A stretch of DNA of 64,000 nucleotides from Siniperca chuatsi (Eukaryota; Chordata; Actinopteri; Centrarchiformes; Sinipercidae). Shown piece after piece: positions 24,215-36,300 of this stretch. The stretch is from contig NC_058047.1 in the NCBI RefSeq assembly GCF_020085105.1, forward strand, positions 19,650,001 through 19,714,000. The letters are read 5' to 3'. A program made the position numbers and the translations under genes. Under the pieces are notes generated by a model. That model ran no database searches. It saw nothing but the letters and a program-made list of their open reading frames with translations, and was not told the origin of the DNA. Within the stretch, counting starts at the first letter, position 1; the number at the start of each line of letters is the position of its first letter.

Positions 24215-25887
24215 GATAATAATTTATTTATTAAGGTAGAGGAAGAGTCTTTGGCAGTGAAGAACACAGGAACTGAGGGTGATTTAATGAGAACATTTTA
24301 AAGTGAAGTGCTGCATGGAGATACATAACTGGGCCATTAACACAAGTCCAACAGTGAACCAGTTCTCCCAGGGGGGAATGTAATGTGGCACAATAGCATG
24401 ACATTGGAAGATCTGCAGGAGTGGACTGCAACTGAAAGGGAAAAAAATGACGTGAGTGTTTATCTGCACATGTGTGGCTGTTATGTGACAGGTGATAAGT
24501 GTTGGTGATGCTGCTGTGAAACTATGATGGTGCTGGAAATGAGGAGCGTGTCCATGAGACAAACAGATGGCTGTTTACTGTGCGAAGAGGTGTTTGGCTT
24601 TTGTGTGTGTAATGAAGTGAAGGGTCCCTCAGTAAAGATTTCCAAATGTATCACAGTAAAATCTGGCACTGGCTTTTTCTTTTTTTTGTGACATTTGTTA
24701 ACATGTACTTTTAAAAATCCTCTATCACTCTCCAATCTGGCATACATTTCTGGCCTGAATTGTGTTACAAAAACATATAAAAAGCAACAATTACAAACAA
24801 AAATAGTAATTCATTTAGTGAAGAGGGAGAAAACCACTTACAGAGTGGCTTGCTCATTCTTCTGTATTCACATCCCATTGGTATCTCCTACCAACTGACA
24901 AGTGCAACTCTATAGTTCATATAATGAAGGGCAAAGAGGTACAAGTATGCATCAGTTTGAGACACTTTACATGGTGTTTTCCATTCCAGAAAGTCAGTTC
25001 CCTCCTCTTCTCTGTTCTTGTACATTTATTACCTTCTTTTTTTTTTTCAAACAAATCTGAAAATGCGAGGATGTGAGGGAACGTCTTTCTGGATTAGAAA
25101 GCAGCACAAATTTAACCTCTACACCCTAAAGATAGGGCAGGAAAGGACATTTAAATATCTGCCAATGACTTGTTAAAACCAAGTAATGGAACCAATCAGA
25201 ATGCACGTAACGCTGCATTCGTCACACAGCTCACAATATGAGAGGGGGTGAACACACGCACATAGTGCACACTGTGCACGTGCCGGACATGGCAGCTAAA
25301 CATGCCCGACTTGGTAAAATAATGACATCACAGCTCCTGTCAATCAAGTAATCAATATCATTCAGAATACCGTCAAAGGTCCATTCATTCATCGATAAAG
25401 GCAACAGGACTCGACACACTCCACTCTTCTTTCATCACACTTCTATTACTAAGAAATGTAAGTATTCAGCTACACAGACATCACAGGACAAAAAAAAGTT
25501 CATTCAATATCAGAATACTGTTGGAGGTCAGGAGTTTGGCTGCTCCCATAACGTGCAAAAACCTGTTGTAAAGAGTGGAGGCCACTTGGGGTCGCTGTTT
25601 CACAGGCATCACTAGTCAAAAGTCAAGTCCCACTGGCACAGCAGTCACGCTACACACCCATGTTCCATACAGTTCAGGGTGAGACTAAACTGGCAAAATA
25701 AGAGTCAAAGCTCTTAAAGAGTCTGAAAACTCATTGGGATCCATCAGCAGTTTTCCAGAGCACCTCGTCCATTTATCCATCCAGCCTCTTCATCTACAAC
25801 CCAACAGTTCACACATCAAGTCCATGCTTTGCATTGTCCTGGATTAGTGGTGTAAGGGCAAACTGCTGGGTCCCTGCAGTTCAGGAG
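24215..25887 (-). other. rgl1: Probable 3' UTR of rgl1
   Basis: It follows the rgl1 stop codon on the minus strand. A minus-strand AATAAA at 24223-24228 would give a UTR of about 1.65 kb; another at about 25025 would give 0.9 kb. No gene is seen in it. Confidence 0.4.
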
Positions 25888-26075
25888 TCACAGCGTGACC
25901 TTGCTGAGTCTAAGCGACAGGCTCGAGCGGTGCTGGGTGCGGGGGAGTGTGGAGCTACACCGGCTTCGCAGCTGGACTGTCTGACGCGCTGAGCCTCGCA
26001 CCCGCAGCAGAAAGTCAAAGTTAGCTGAGGTGTTCATGGCGTAGAAGACGTTGCCGTTGTCTGGGATCACCAGTT
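25888..26075 (-). CDS. rgl1: rgl1 coding exon 18, end of RA domain and C-terminus
   Basis: 188 nt from acceptor TTTCAG to the stop at 25888-25890. It encodes [20 protein letters not shown] and a basic tail ending LSKVTL, close to the RGL1 C-terminus. Confidence 0.96.
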
Positions 26076-29000
26076 CTGAAAGGAGATAAAAAGGGGGAGA
26101 GAAAAGCAGAATTTATGAGTATATTTTAAGCTCTTGCTGTTAGTGCTATTATACTTTTAGTCAGCAATACATTGGTAATTGCGTTCATTAAGTTTGGAAA
26201 ACAGCTGATCAGTCGAAAAAAATTCATTAATTAAAATGCTGAATTGCAAAAACAAAGAGTGTTTAATCATAGTTTTTACAAAGTTATTCCTGCAACAGCT
26301 TCTGCTTATTGTACTCACTGTAAATATCTGACTATAAGCCTTGGAATTATACTGTCTATGAAAGAAAGTTTTATCTGTTTTTGGAGAGCCCAACATGTAG
26401 CTAGGTACCTCTGGTTGAAAAAGTGTAGGTCTGAATAATGAGAAAGGTATACATCCATAGAAAACAATCACGTAAAACCCTCAAGAACCATAAAAAAAAA
26501 ACATTAGTGAGGCTCAATTCAAAAAGTAGATCCATGTTTTTTTACCTCTCTCCTCAGAGATGACTTGTACCAGCTCGTATCCCTCCTCTGGCTCCACCTC
26601 CAGGTTGTGCTTTGCCATGGCTCTAGAAACTACAGCTGGGGTCTTGTCTTGATTGGTCAACTATTTAGGGATAAGATAGACAAATAGCGTGTAAAAATTT
26701 AAACCTAGAGCATCTCACTCACACAGGAACACAAACACAAATATTTATTTACCAATATGCTCTTGTAGAGATTCCCGTTGCCGTGCTCCAGACTGACTCT
26801 TATGATGCATGCATCTTGGGCCTGGGTGTTATAAGCTGGGGTTTGGCTCGGAGAGCAAGGGGACATGGGTGTGAGGGAGACGGAGCGTCTGTGGTTACAG
26901 GGGGGCCCGGGGAGTGAGGGAGATGCAGGAGTCATGGAGACACTGGCTGTCGATGAGCTTGTGTCCATGGAGTGGAGTGAAGTACAAGAGGAGGATTCTG
27001 ATAGCTGAGGAAACATATAACCGAGTTATAAGTTACATACAGATACACAAAAACCATGACTGGCTCATTTTTTTCCAGAAATGCACTGAACCACAAACTG
27101 ATAATTAATTTGCAGCTATTTGAGGTGAGCGGGGGATGCAAGACGTGGACATAGTATAACAAAGTTCTATGAAAAAATTGTTTATATGAAAAAGAGTTTT
27201 TCATATAAACCTTTAATAACAGCATTTTGACTAAGGGACTATACGAAAATTATTAGGAGGGAGGGGGACTAGAAGAAAGCAGTGTTATGTATTTTTTTCT
27301 TTTTGCTGAAGGTTGTCAAAATGTTTGCAAAATTGTATTACTTAATACAATTTGTTGTAAAAAAATTAAATAAAAATGTTTTAAAAAGACAAAATATTTG
27401 CATCAAAATACAGCTTTTGTGTGCTACATGTATAATAAATGTGTGTTTTGTCATTTTTGGACACATTAGCGCTTTATTGTCAAAATCAACAATTAGCTAG
27501 CAGGACCAACATGTCAGTCCTGAGAAACAGAATAGACACAGATCATTACCAGAGTAATGAATGACATTTCTCTGCAGAAACAGTGCATCATTTCCCACCA
27601 GCCTAAAGAAGCTTCCCATCTGCACAGAAAATTTTAACAGCAAAGTGAATTGTACCAATTCAAAAGTGTTTATTTTAAGATACTTGGGGAAGGGTCTTGC
27701 AGTTTTTCTCTTAGTCAAGGGGGGGATCCAAAGTTCAGCCCCCCTCCCCACATCAATAATTTTCACACAGTCCCTAAGTATGTACAAAACGAACACATTT
27801 TCTTTAGTGTTGTAACCCACCTTGTTCTGCTGGGAATCGGAGGTGTGAGTGGGGGTGAGGCCCTCGCTGTCTGACGGACTGCTGGAGTCACTAGAGGACA
27901 CGCTGACTGAGTCCATGCTCTCCCCTGAGCTGCCAGTAGGAGGCGAGCGGGGCGTCTCTCTGACTGGAGAACTGGCTGCATTACTGTCTGTTCCAAGAAA
28001 CAGCCTGGAAAGTAGAGGGGGTCAGTTATTAGATATTAAAATAAAATAAATAGGACACAGCAATTCAGTGCTTTAATGTGACAGTGTGACATCTGACGTC
28101 TTCGCCAAAGTATTCTTTAATTAATTTCAGACATTTAAAACTAGACCCTCCTCTAATAGGTTCTATTAACATCTATTGTCTGGATGTACTCACAGGCTGA
28201 GTCTCTTCACCATGCTTTTTCGAGGTTTGGGTGAGGTTGGACTGCTGTCACCAAGACCTTCAACCTCACAGGACAAAGCGTAACTGCAAGAGAGAACATT
28301 GATAATTAATCTTAAATTTCATAAAACATTGCCAAATCATGTGTCCGTTGGTTTTGAGAACCACGAATTCTGAGTAAGAGAGAGGGAAAGAGAAAGTCAG
28401 TGCGGACAAGAGAAGTACAATACAATAGACCAGTAGGGAGTGAAGACATGACAGAAGAACAGCAGGGAGAGGCGAAGAGAGAGGACAGAAAGAAGCTTCT
28501 ATTGTGTGTTTGTTTTTAACAATAGGTCCAACAGACCATGACCTCATGCACTAATTTGCCTTTTATGGATAACGGTGCAATCAAGAAAGAAGGTATTCTG
28601 AGTAAAGCAGCAGTACCTTTCCTCCTCACTGAGCTGAGTCTGCCTCTTAAACCAGCGGAGGAAAGCCGGCTCTGGATTCAGACAATAGCTGTTACAGGCC
28701 GACTGGAGCAGCTTGATCTGAGCTATCACCTCAAACTCCTGCAGAGACAGAGAGAAGGTTACCAATGTTAGCTGAGCTCATCATATGATAATTGTCCTGG
28801 TATAATTATGTCAGAGGAGGCCGCATGCAGCTACACTCACCCTGCGTCTTTTCTCAAAGTTGATCAGGCCACCCTGCGGAGGACACAAAGAGCATGCTGT
28901 CAAACTCTGGACATCACATACCAGTGGCTGCTTAGACAAACAGCATTAGGTGGACCACTCCACAAATGGACCGACAAAATTCCTCAGGCACTCATGGAAA

Positions 29001-32000
29001 CTTACGCCCTGGTTTCTGACAGCTGTTGCACAGATAGACTCTCAGATCTGCGGAGTTGTGTAAACTCGCAAACACATGCTATCAAATATCGAAAAACACA
29101 CACATTCAGCAGGTGTCAAGGATTTTTTCTTACCTCTACTAGGTCAGGCAGGGCTGTATCCAACATAGTCAGATCGGTTAGAAAGGTCCCCAAGTACGGT
29201 ATTGTTCCTTGCATTGCTCCCTGTGGAGAAAGGCAGCTTTTTGATATCTTTGAATCCACACTTAGTTTAAATAAACACTTTAAGGATGCCACAATAAAGC
29301 CAGAGACTAATTTACACTGTGGTCCTCGTGGTTTATAGATGCCAGGGTGGATTTTGTAAAATACAACACAGGCTCAATACAAGTACAGCACATAGGGCAC
29401 TGAATAAACAAAACTAAGAATGTGGCTTCAATGTGCTTTACAGTACATTGCTTTAGAGGAATGTGTTGTTTAAAATTATAGAGCTCTGTTTTAGCTCTCT
29501 GGCGTTTGTTGCAGAAGCTCTTAGTTAGCCAGTCCTTTTCTCACCATTTCCTTCTGCAACTGTAGTCTCTTGTGGGTGCGTTTCTGGTGCTCCTTGGCAC
29601 AACTCTCCAGACTGGCAAACTTTGAAGTGCCTTCCTGTAGGGCAAACAAAACAAAACAAAAATACAACTTCAGTCCTCGAGATTCTAACCAGTGAATGAA
29701 GGAATGTTTTCAGGATTTCCAGATGAAGTCTCACGTCTGTGAGAGTGACATCTACACACTTTAAAACTAGGATTTTTACAGAGGATACGAAATGTACTGA
29801 TTCATAATTTCACAGATCCCTCAGACAGGAAATAAATGTTGAAGTTAGAACTCACCCTCATGAGGAGCTCTCTGCTGGTCAGGTAGTTGTTGTGATCAGA
29901 GAAAATGTCAGACAGTTCCTCAAATGTCTGCATGCTGTCTCTGTGTAGAGCACAGATTCATGTTAGCTCATAGTAAGGGACATATCAGTTAAAATACAAG
30001 CTGTTGAATTCTGCAAAGGGGCTAATTATACTACGGAGACTCATTGAGATTATCTGCATAGTTGAGAGATTGGAGGCTTACTTGTGCACACAGGCCCATG
30101 CCCTTTTCAGCCTGTACAGCGGGTTGGACTGCAGCGCAGATACAATGGCTCGCAGAGACGAGAAGTTTTTGCGTATTCGACACTCCTGTTAGGAGACAAT
30201 TAACACAAAAGGACAGTCAGAACTTGGCCCATTTTTGTGGTAGGTTAATAGATTAATTTGTGTGTGTGTGTGTTTGTCTGTGTGTTTCTGCTAACCTGAG
30301 CGATGTCTATCCAGTGCTGGATGACCCGCGCTCTGACATGTGGTCTGATCTGTCTGTGTTTCAACACTGTGCTGACCACGCAGGCTGCCACAGCATTAAA
30401 CTGCGTAATAGTGGCACGAATTGTGGGGGCGCTGTGCTTGTTGTGCTTCTTATCCCTCTGGGACCAGATAGAGCCCAGGCAGTGGTGGGGTACAACCTTT
30501 TTAAACAGCAGCTAGAGTGGAAGAACAGGTTGATGTTAGTATGATGACATTGAAGAAACATCGCAGGGATGTAATCTGCGTAACCTTTTCCTCCTACACA
30601 CCCTGTTTCCATCTCACTTCCCTCCACTTACCGCATCCATGTAGGTCAGCTGCTCAGCCACCACGTCAGCCTCAAATGACAGGAAGTCCTCCTGGACCTC
30701 GATCTCCACTTCCTCCTCCTCCCCCAGGCAGAAAGAACTGTTGCCGTGGAAACCAGCTGAAAGCAGGCAAACACAGATGATTTGATATTTAATATGAAAA
30801 AATAAACATTACTGTACAGAACAAAACGAAACAAAAAAAAGAGTTTAAAAAGATACTTTGTTAATTACCATCAGTGTCGTCCATGCTGGCCTGACTCTGC
30901 AGCTGCTCCAGCAGACCCTCTGCTCGTCTAAGAGCCTCCGAGCCTGGCAGGGCCCTGCGCAGGTAGTCCATCAGCCTGTGGAGACAGGGGTAGTCAGGAG
31001 GCTCCTGGAAGTCCTCGGGACACTGGTCCAGCCAGGCACGCAGGATAGAGGCCAAGGCACTGTGGAGACAGCAGAGAAAGATTTGAGTGTTAAGAGAGCT
31101 GGCAATGATAGTAGTAGAAGTACAGGTGATAAGTCAGCTATACTGCTGAAGGTTATGTATTGAAAGCTGTCCATATGGAACTGATAGCGATGAACATATA
31201 AAAATGTATCTCACTTTCTGATGGCTCCGTTGGTTTCAGAGCTTTGGCGTCTGCCTGTGTCTTGCTCGTTTTCTTCCACACTTCCATACCTGCAACAGAA
31301 AATAAAGTACAAAAAAAAAAATCAGAAAATCACTAAAAAACGTATAGTCAATACATTATTTTGGCTTTATGCAGCAGCTCACTCCAGCCCTACCTGTCTA
31401 ACAGTAGCTGCAGTACAGTCTGTGTGCTCGCAAAGGCTCTGTAGGTGGACAGGAAGATGGAAGTGTAGGTGAGGTCGTTGTCTCCAAACGCTGTCAATAA
31501 CGTCTCCACTAGACGCTCTAGTGTTCCAGCGCGGATACTTCGGATTTTGCAGGTCTCCAGCTGGCTCACCGTGTGGCCGGGAGGTAGACGATCGCCCTCC
31601 GCCTAAACACACACGTATTTTTACACTGTTAAACCAGTGTGTACTGAACTGAAGACTGCCATTATGCATTATGACTTGGCTGGTGCTTCCAAAGCTTTTC
31701 TTTGATTTGTTTGGGTTTGGATGCATGCCATCCTAGATGAATACTTTTTATGTGTCAGGATGTCTTGGTTGTTAAGCTTTAAAATGTAAAATTACAGGAG
31801 TGGAACAATTCATTAGAAGAGAAAACAAGATGGAGGGAGGGAGGAAACAGTAAGGACAATCGTGACCTATATTTAATTCAGATTTCTCCAGATGTGTCCG
31901 ACTATTGTGTCTACAGGGAAATAGAATGAGTGGTTACACAACAGGCGGGGAGAGAGTCGAAGAAGAGGTGGCACAGACATGGAGAGAAAGAGACCTTGCT

Positions 32001-35000
32001 GAAGTTAGCACGCTACAACAGGAAACGCTCCAATCTGCTTTTAATCACAGCAAGCCCCTCCTCCGCCGTCCCTTCAGACAGAGAGGAGGACAGCAGCACA
32101 GCCAAGTTCTCCCACCTCTCCCCTCTGATAACAAATCAACACACCAAGAAATACCTTTATGCATCTCTGCGAGGTCACCCAATGTACAGTCTCACATACA
32201 CAGGCTTAGATTTTACAATTCACAATGAATTACAAATACACTGAATCTGCAACCAAATCTATTAACTACTACACACACTGTAAACAGTACATCAGTGTAT
32301 GCCTACCAGCCACTGATTATAATTGCTGTTATTCACTGACAATTAACTGTATATAGTAAATATACCAATGTCTCAATAGGGATTTCTCTCTATTCTATTT
32401 GACTCAATAGACAGCGCTGTATAAAGTACCCATGTTGTTTTAATTAGCTTGAATACAGTCGGCATACATCAATACAGTTTTAAAGCCTCAGAGCTGTTAT
32501 CTATTTCTTCTTTGTGCCAATCCCCATCCTTGTGCCAAGCACAAAGAGAAAACAAACTAACTAACAACACAAGACCCTAATTTTTTCTTGTAAACAAAAG
32601 GAAAACCCCATAAATCTGACTTGTAATTCCTTTTACGCTGGGTTCATGCATTCCTTTAGCCGTTACTGAGAAAACACACAAGAGAAACTAAGGATAATGC
32701 CGCTAATTGGACCTTCTGTGCAGTATAATAATATACTGTACAACATCTTATTATGCTGGTATAAACAGCACAGTAGATAAAACAGCAATGACTCGTATGC
32801 ACAACTCAAGGAAAAGCCTTTAATACCTCCTTTTTTTGTCATACCAGCGTTCTATAAAACACTGCTGTACAGAGGAGTGAGCAGTTTTGTTGGCAGCCGG
32901 GAAAGTCAGGAAATCACATGCTTTAGCTAAACAGTCCAGGTCTGGTGAAACTGTTGATTTTCAGCAGGCAACTAAGAAGGTGTTGTCTAAACTGTGAGAT
33001 TTACAGCTCAAATGTTAAAACAACAGCCCTGGTGGCGCACAATGCTGAGAGACGTCCCACAATTGAAAGACACGGTCTGCTTTAAACAATAGAGATTAGG
33101 TTTTCTGTTTTTAAGCTCAGCAGTCTGCACACTACTGACTGGATTGCTTTTATAAACCATCTACACATAATAAATTCCAAGGCAGAGACTATTCCACTTT
33201 GGGAAAAATCAGCAGTTCACATTTTGCACCGCTACAGGTTAAGAGAGTGGAAAAAGCATTAGGTTTTCATGTGTGTGATCTGTTTCGCTGAGGGTTGGGA
33301 TCATGACTCGTCTCTTCTTTGAAAAACCTTCGTCAGCTGTGATTCTGTCACACTGTGAGACATCAGATGGGCCAACTCACCCCTAGCCATCTTGCGCCCT
33401 TGTTGGCCGCCTGCTGAATCTGAACCCTCTTCAGTGTCACGTTGTAGATAGCTCCTTCCTCGACTTCCTCCCCCCAGTCCTGCACCGAGCTCTGAAAGGA
33501 GAGGGTAAGAGGGAAAATGTTAGAAACCTCGAGAAGAGAGTTATGTTTAGGATAAAAACATATTTAAAAAACAATGTCCTGTAAATAACTGCAGAGCTAA
33601 CGTCCACAACAAGTGTCATTTCACTATTTTAACAAAATAGGAATTGACTTGGAAAGCTTTCTGAGAAAAGCAGAAGAAAGAATCAGAAAAAAAATACAGA
33701 AATACAACCACAGCACTCAAACAAACTAGTAAAAGGACTAAAGTGCAGTATAACATCAAGAATGACCAACTCCCCAACCCCCACCACTGCAGCCTGCCAG
33801 GCCTCCCTCCCTGTCTTTACTCCCCCTTTTATTCCCTATCCATCTCTTTCACTGTGTCCCGGTCTCTCTGGAGCTGAAGTCAGAGCTGGACTGCTTTCCT
33901 GGAGCTCAGAAGGCTGGAGATAAGAGCCAGAATATATGAGGTCTCTCAAACAAGCCCCTACATAATAAAACAGGACATTTGCATCACGTTTTTCTCTCTG
34001 TTGACATGTTTTTGTCTGTTTGTCTGCCTAATTATACAAGCCAGCCATAAGACTAAATGGATTTGTGCTCATCTTGCATATGTACTGTGTCTGTCTCTGG
34101 TTGTAAATCACTGACAAACGGCAGAGTGCATACACAAAGAGGGAGCAGAGTGAAATCAAAATACAAACCTCCTGCTCAGAGAGAGGGTATGCAAACACAG
34201 CCTGGGATGTGCTGAGACATCAACATATGGAGACAGAGACAGAGACAAAAACAGAGGCAGAGACAGCGAAGAGGGAAAGGGACTGGCCAAATATAAACAC
34301 CACGCATGCAGTATTATGGCCAAGTCCTCACACACACACACACACACACACACAGGCCGCGGCAGGCAAGATCACTCTCACTTGTCCCCACTTTCATTTA
34401 CACAGCTCAATGGCAAAGTCCACACTATTCCCCCAACAGAAGGGCTGCCAGAAAATAGGTCATGGGTCAAAGTCGCCATTAACAGGCTCAATGGACGGTC
34501 CTGGAAGCCGGGGGCACTCTGCCATGCCTGGGCCGTGTTTGGGTTTGAACAGAAACATGTGATGTCGAGATGAAAAGAAAGCCCAAACCAAAACACACAA
34601 AGAGAGAGAAAGGAGGAGTAATAACTGGCACTGGCAGATGAAACCAGCAAGCATGTCTGTGTTGTTGCATGTCCCAAGCTGCACTTGTCTGAAACATGTC
34701 TACATGTCCGTCCCCTACCCTGTTCAGCATCTTGTCTTATGGTCAGCAGCCTTAGTAAGTGCATGTCTCTCTGCCTCTCCCCCTCCCTCTTTAGCTGCTG
34801 CTGGCTGGCTGGATGGATGGATGGATGGCGCAGAGACAGATAAATACATCAGTGCATGAGTCATGCAGTCCACACACTCCCAAAACAATAGCGGGAGGTC
34901 TCTGTGCTGGCTGGCCTGGGCTGCTGAGTTCACAGTCTGCGCACACAGCCTGCTTTTTGTCAGCCACAGAAGTGGAGATGTTTTTCAGAGCAGGGTTTTA

Positions 35001-35897
35001 AAAAAAAAAAGCTCTGCTTGCTTTGTGCACCAAGTTTAGGGCTTACTGCGAGACAAAGTTCCATGGAAACCAAAACAGTCTGTCACAGTGATATTTCTAT
35101 TCACCAGAGAGAAGTAGATAGGAAACATTACACAGTAGATAGGGATGAGTTTACAGAGAGCACAGTATATCAAATTACCCTGGGCACGGTGTAAACAGGA
35201 GATGAGTTGTTTACTCTCTGAACTAACTTGGATCCTTCCACAGAAGATGCTCCAAACGTGCACAGGGAGGACAGCAGAGAGGCAAATAGTACTCTATCTC
35301 TGCTCAAATAGTGCTAATCAGCCTATCAGCTGTGTGTGAAACAATACCCGCAAGATAACAACAACAGTTGTGTTAACTCTTTGGCGCTGATCTATTGGCT
35401 TTTGTGTTTTCCTCGCCTGGACGCAGCTGGGACCCGTGGAGAGACAGGGGCCTCGCCAATTGTTCCCTCTCTGTTTCACTGCGGACCCCCAGACAAAAGT
35501 TTTCATATGCACCATCAGGGAGGGGAGAGCTAGCGGATCGAGCTCATATTCTGGCGGAGTCGGCAGGGGATTTTTTTAATTTTATCTTATCATCCTGCTT
35601 CCCCACGTTTCCCCAATTTTGCGCGACATCTTTATGCACCAACAATGTAGGTTAAAGCCAAGTAAAAACAATTAAAACTCAATGTTCAACTGTTCACCCA
35701 ATGCCCCCCCACCCCCTTTTCCCCTTTATCCGCTACTTTCCCAAGCATACACCCCCACCCCTCCTTTTACTTCCCCGCCCCTCCCTCTCCCCCGCCTCTT
35801 CAAAACCACAAACTCAACAACAGAGCACAGGATGGAAAACCATGAGTTTTTTTTTAGTTTTGGTTTTTACCATTTTAGTTTTCCAGGCGAATTTCAT
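25888..35897 (-). CDS. rgl1: Ral guanine nucleotide dissociation stimulator-like 1 (Ras effector, RalGEF)
   Basis: Eighteen coding exons join in frame to 767 aa, close to the mammalian length. In order: 35897-35871, 33491-33381, 31602-31394, 31289-31215, 31059-30869, 30756-30632, 30511-30296, 30185-30082, 29940-29856, 29634-29545, 29220-29134, 28873-28841, 28738-28617, 28283-28194, 28004-27821, 27004-26753, 26660-26546, 26075-25888. RGL1 binds active Ras or Rap through its C-terminal RA domain and activates RalA/RalB by GDP release. The parts are a Ras exchanger N-terminal motif (about 50-180), a CDC25-type GEF domain (about 232-495, with [37 protein letters not shown] and [14 protein letters not shown]), a Ser-rich linker and an RA domain (about 645-735). 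[18 protein letters not shown] and the [14 protein letters not shown] start identify RGL1 rather than RALGDS, RGL2 or RGL3. Confidence 0.95.
26546..26660 (-). CDS. rgl1: rgl1 coding exon 17, RA domain
   Basis: 115 nt encoding [20 protein letters not shown] and [13 protein letters not shown]. Confidence 0.95.
26753..27004 (-). CDS. rgl1: rgl1 coding exon 16, linker and start of RA domain
   Basis: 252 nt in phase 0. It runs from [20 protein letters not shown] through a Pro/Ser-rich segment to [20 protein letters not shown], the first strands of the Ras-associating domain. Confidence 0.95.
27821..28004 (-). CDS. rgl1: rgl1 coding exon 15, Ser-rich linker
   Basis: 184 nt encoding [20 protein letters not shown] and a Thr/Ser-rich tail, a likely phosphorylated disordered linker. 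Confidence 0.94.
28194..28283 (-). CDS. rgl1: rgl1 coding exon 14
   Basis: 90 nt encoding YALSCEVEG and [13 protein letters not shown], a basic linker after the GEF domain. Confidence 0.94.
28617..28738 (-). CDS. rgl1: rgl1 coding exon 13, end of GEF domain
   Basis: 122 nt encoding [19 protein letters not shown] and [15 protein letters not shown]. Confidence 0.96.
28841..28873 (-). CDS. rgl1: rgl1 coding exon 12 (33-nt microexon)
   Basis: Eleven codons, [11 protein letters not shown], between CCGCAG and GTGAGT. It joins DLVE and EFEVIAQIK in phase 0 on both sides, as the family requires. Confidence 0.92.
29134..29220 (-). CDS. rgl1: rgl1 coding exon 11, GEF domain core
   Basis: 87 nt in phase 0 encoding [20 protein letters not shown], the signature region of Ras-family GEFs. 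Confidence 0.96.
29545..29634 (-). CDS. rgl1: rgl1 coding exon 10, GEF domain
   Basis: 90 nt in phase 0 encoding [20 protein letters not shown] and the basic helix that follows. Confidence 0.95.
29856..29940 (-). CDS. rgl1: rgl1 coding exon 9, GEF domain
   Basis: 85 nt encoding [20 protein letters not shown]. Confidence 0.95.
30082..30185 (-). CDS. rgl1: rgl1 coding exon 8, GEF domain
   Basis: 104 nt encoding [20 protein letters not shown] and [10 protein letters not shown], a highly conserved helix of Ras-family exchange factors. Confidence 0.95.
30296..30511 (-). CDS. rgl1: rgl1 coding exon 7, GEF domain
   Basis: 216 nt in phase 0 encoding [20 protein letters not shown] and [20 protein letters not shown]. 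Confidence 0.95.
30632..30756 (-). CDS. rgl1: rgl1 coding exon 6, start of GEF domain
   Basis: 125 nt encoding an acidic stretch ([13 protein letters not shown]) and then [13 protein letters not shown], the entry to the CDC25 homology domain. Confidence 0.95.
30869..31059 (-). CDS. rgl1: rgl1 coding exon 5
   Basis: 191 nt encoding [19 protein letters not shown] and the helix with [13 protein letters not shown], the end of the REM domain. Confidence 0.95.
31215..31289 (-). CDS. rgl1: rgl1 coding exon 4
   Basis: 75 nt encoding a polar variable insert ([20 protein letters not shown]) within the REM domain. The phases fit both neighbours. Confidence 0.92.
31394..31602 (-). CDS. rgl1: rgl1 coding exon 3, start of REM domain
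   Basis: 209 nt encoding [19 protein letters not shown] and [19 protein letters not shown], the beginning of the Ras exchanger motif. Confidence 0.95.
31603..33380 (-). other. rgl1: Intron 2 of rgl1
   Basis: AT-rich with no exon-like open frame. It separates the SSVQDW exon from the REM-domain exon. Confidence 0.8.
33381..33491 (-). CDS. rgl1: rgl1 coding exon 2
   Basis: 111 nt in phase 0 at both ends. It encodes [17 protein letters not shown] and [15 protein letters not shown], the RALGDS-family N-terminal signature. Confidence 0.95.
33492..35870 (-). other. rgl1: Intron 1 of rgl1, with CA repeat
   Basis: It holds a (CA)n tract at 34328-34354, A/G-rich low complexity around 34220-34280, and (TGGA)n at about 34811-34828. 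Open frames on both strands are low-complexity and not gene-like. Confidence 0.75.
35871..35897 (-). CDS. rgl1: rgl1 coding exon 1 (nine codons)
   Basis: Only 27 nt encode MKFAWKTKM before donor ATG|gtaaaa. It matches the short MK..W..KM start of mammalian RGL1 and splices in phase 0 to SSVQDWGEE. It is too short to show up as an open frame and was found by looking for the expected start. Confidence 0.85.
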
Positions 35898-36300
35898 GGT
35901 GAGCGTTTCTTTCATGATCCGGGGACAGCATCAGCGCTCTGGAATAATCCACCAAGGAAAGAAGTAGATGTGTTCCTTTAAACAAAAAAAAAAAAATATA
36001 TATATATTTATATATATATATCCTCGCTTAAAATGTTCTTCTCCTTCACCGCGCACACTTTCGTCCGCTCTACTCCACAGTCCAAATCCTCCTCCTCTGT
36101 CTCTCAGCAGGCTCTCCCTTCTTCTACTGAATGACCGAACTCCTCCTACTTGCACTCAACAGTCCCGTTTAAACTCCTCCTCCTCTCTTTTTGTCCGACT
36201 TTCATTTGACTGACAACAATGTACGCGCTCAGACGCAGGCTTCGATCTCTTTCCTATGAAATTCATAGCACTCATGACTCATGACTGATTTTTATCATTT
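35898..36300 (-). promoter_or_regulatory. rgl1: 5' UTR and promoter region of rgl1
   Basis: It lies immediately upstream of the rgl1 ATG on the minus strand. The first 330 bases are purine-rich on the minus strand with an A-rich/(AT)n patch at 35982-36021 and CpGs near 36045-36070 and 36222-36242. A perfect AP-1 site (TGACTCA) is at 36275-36281. The transcription start cannot be fixed. Confidence 0.45.

Noticed and set aside
28808..29338. 176-codon plus-strand ORF
   Set aside because: It overlaps rgl1 exons 11 and 12 on the opposite strand, which have clear homology and splice sites. The plus frame is a shadow.
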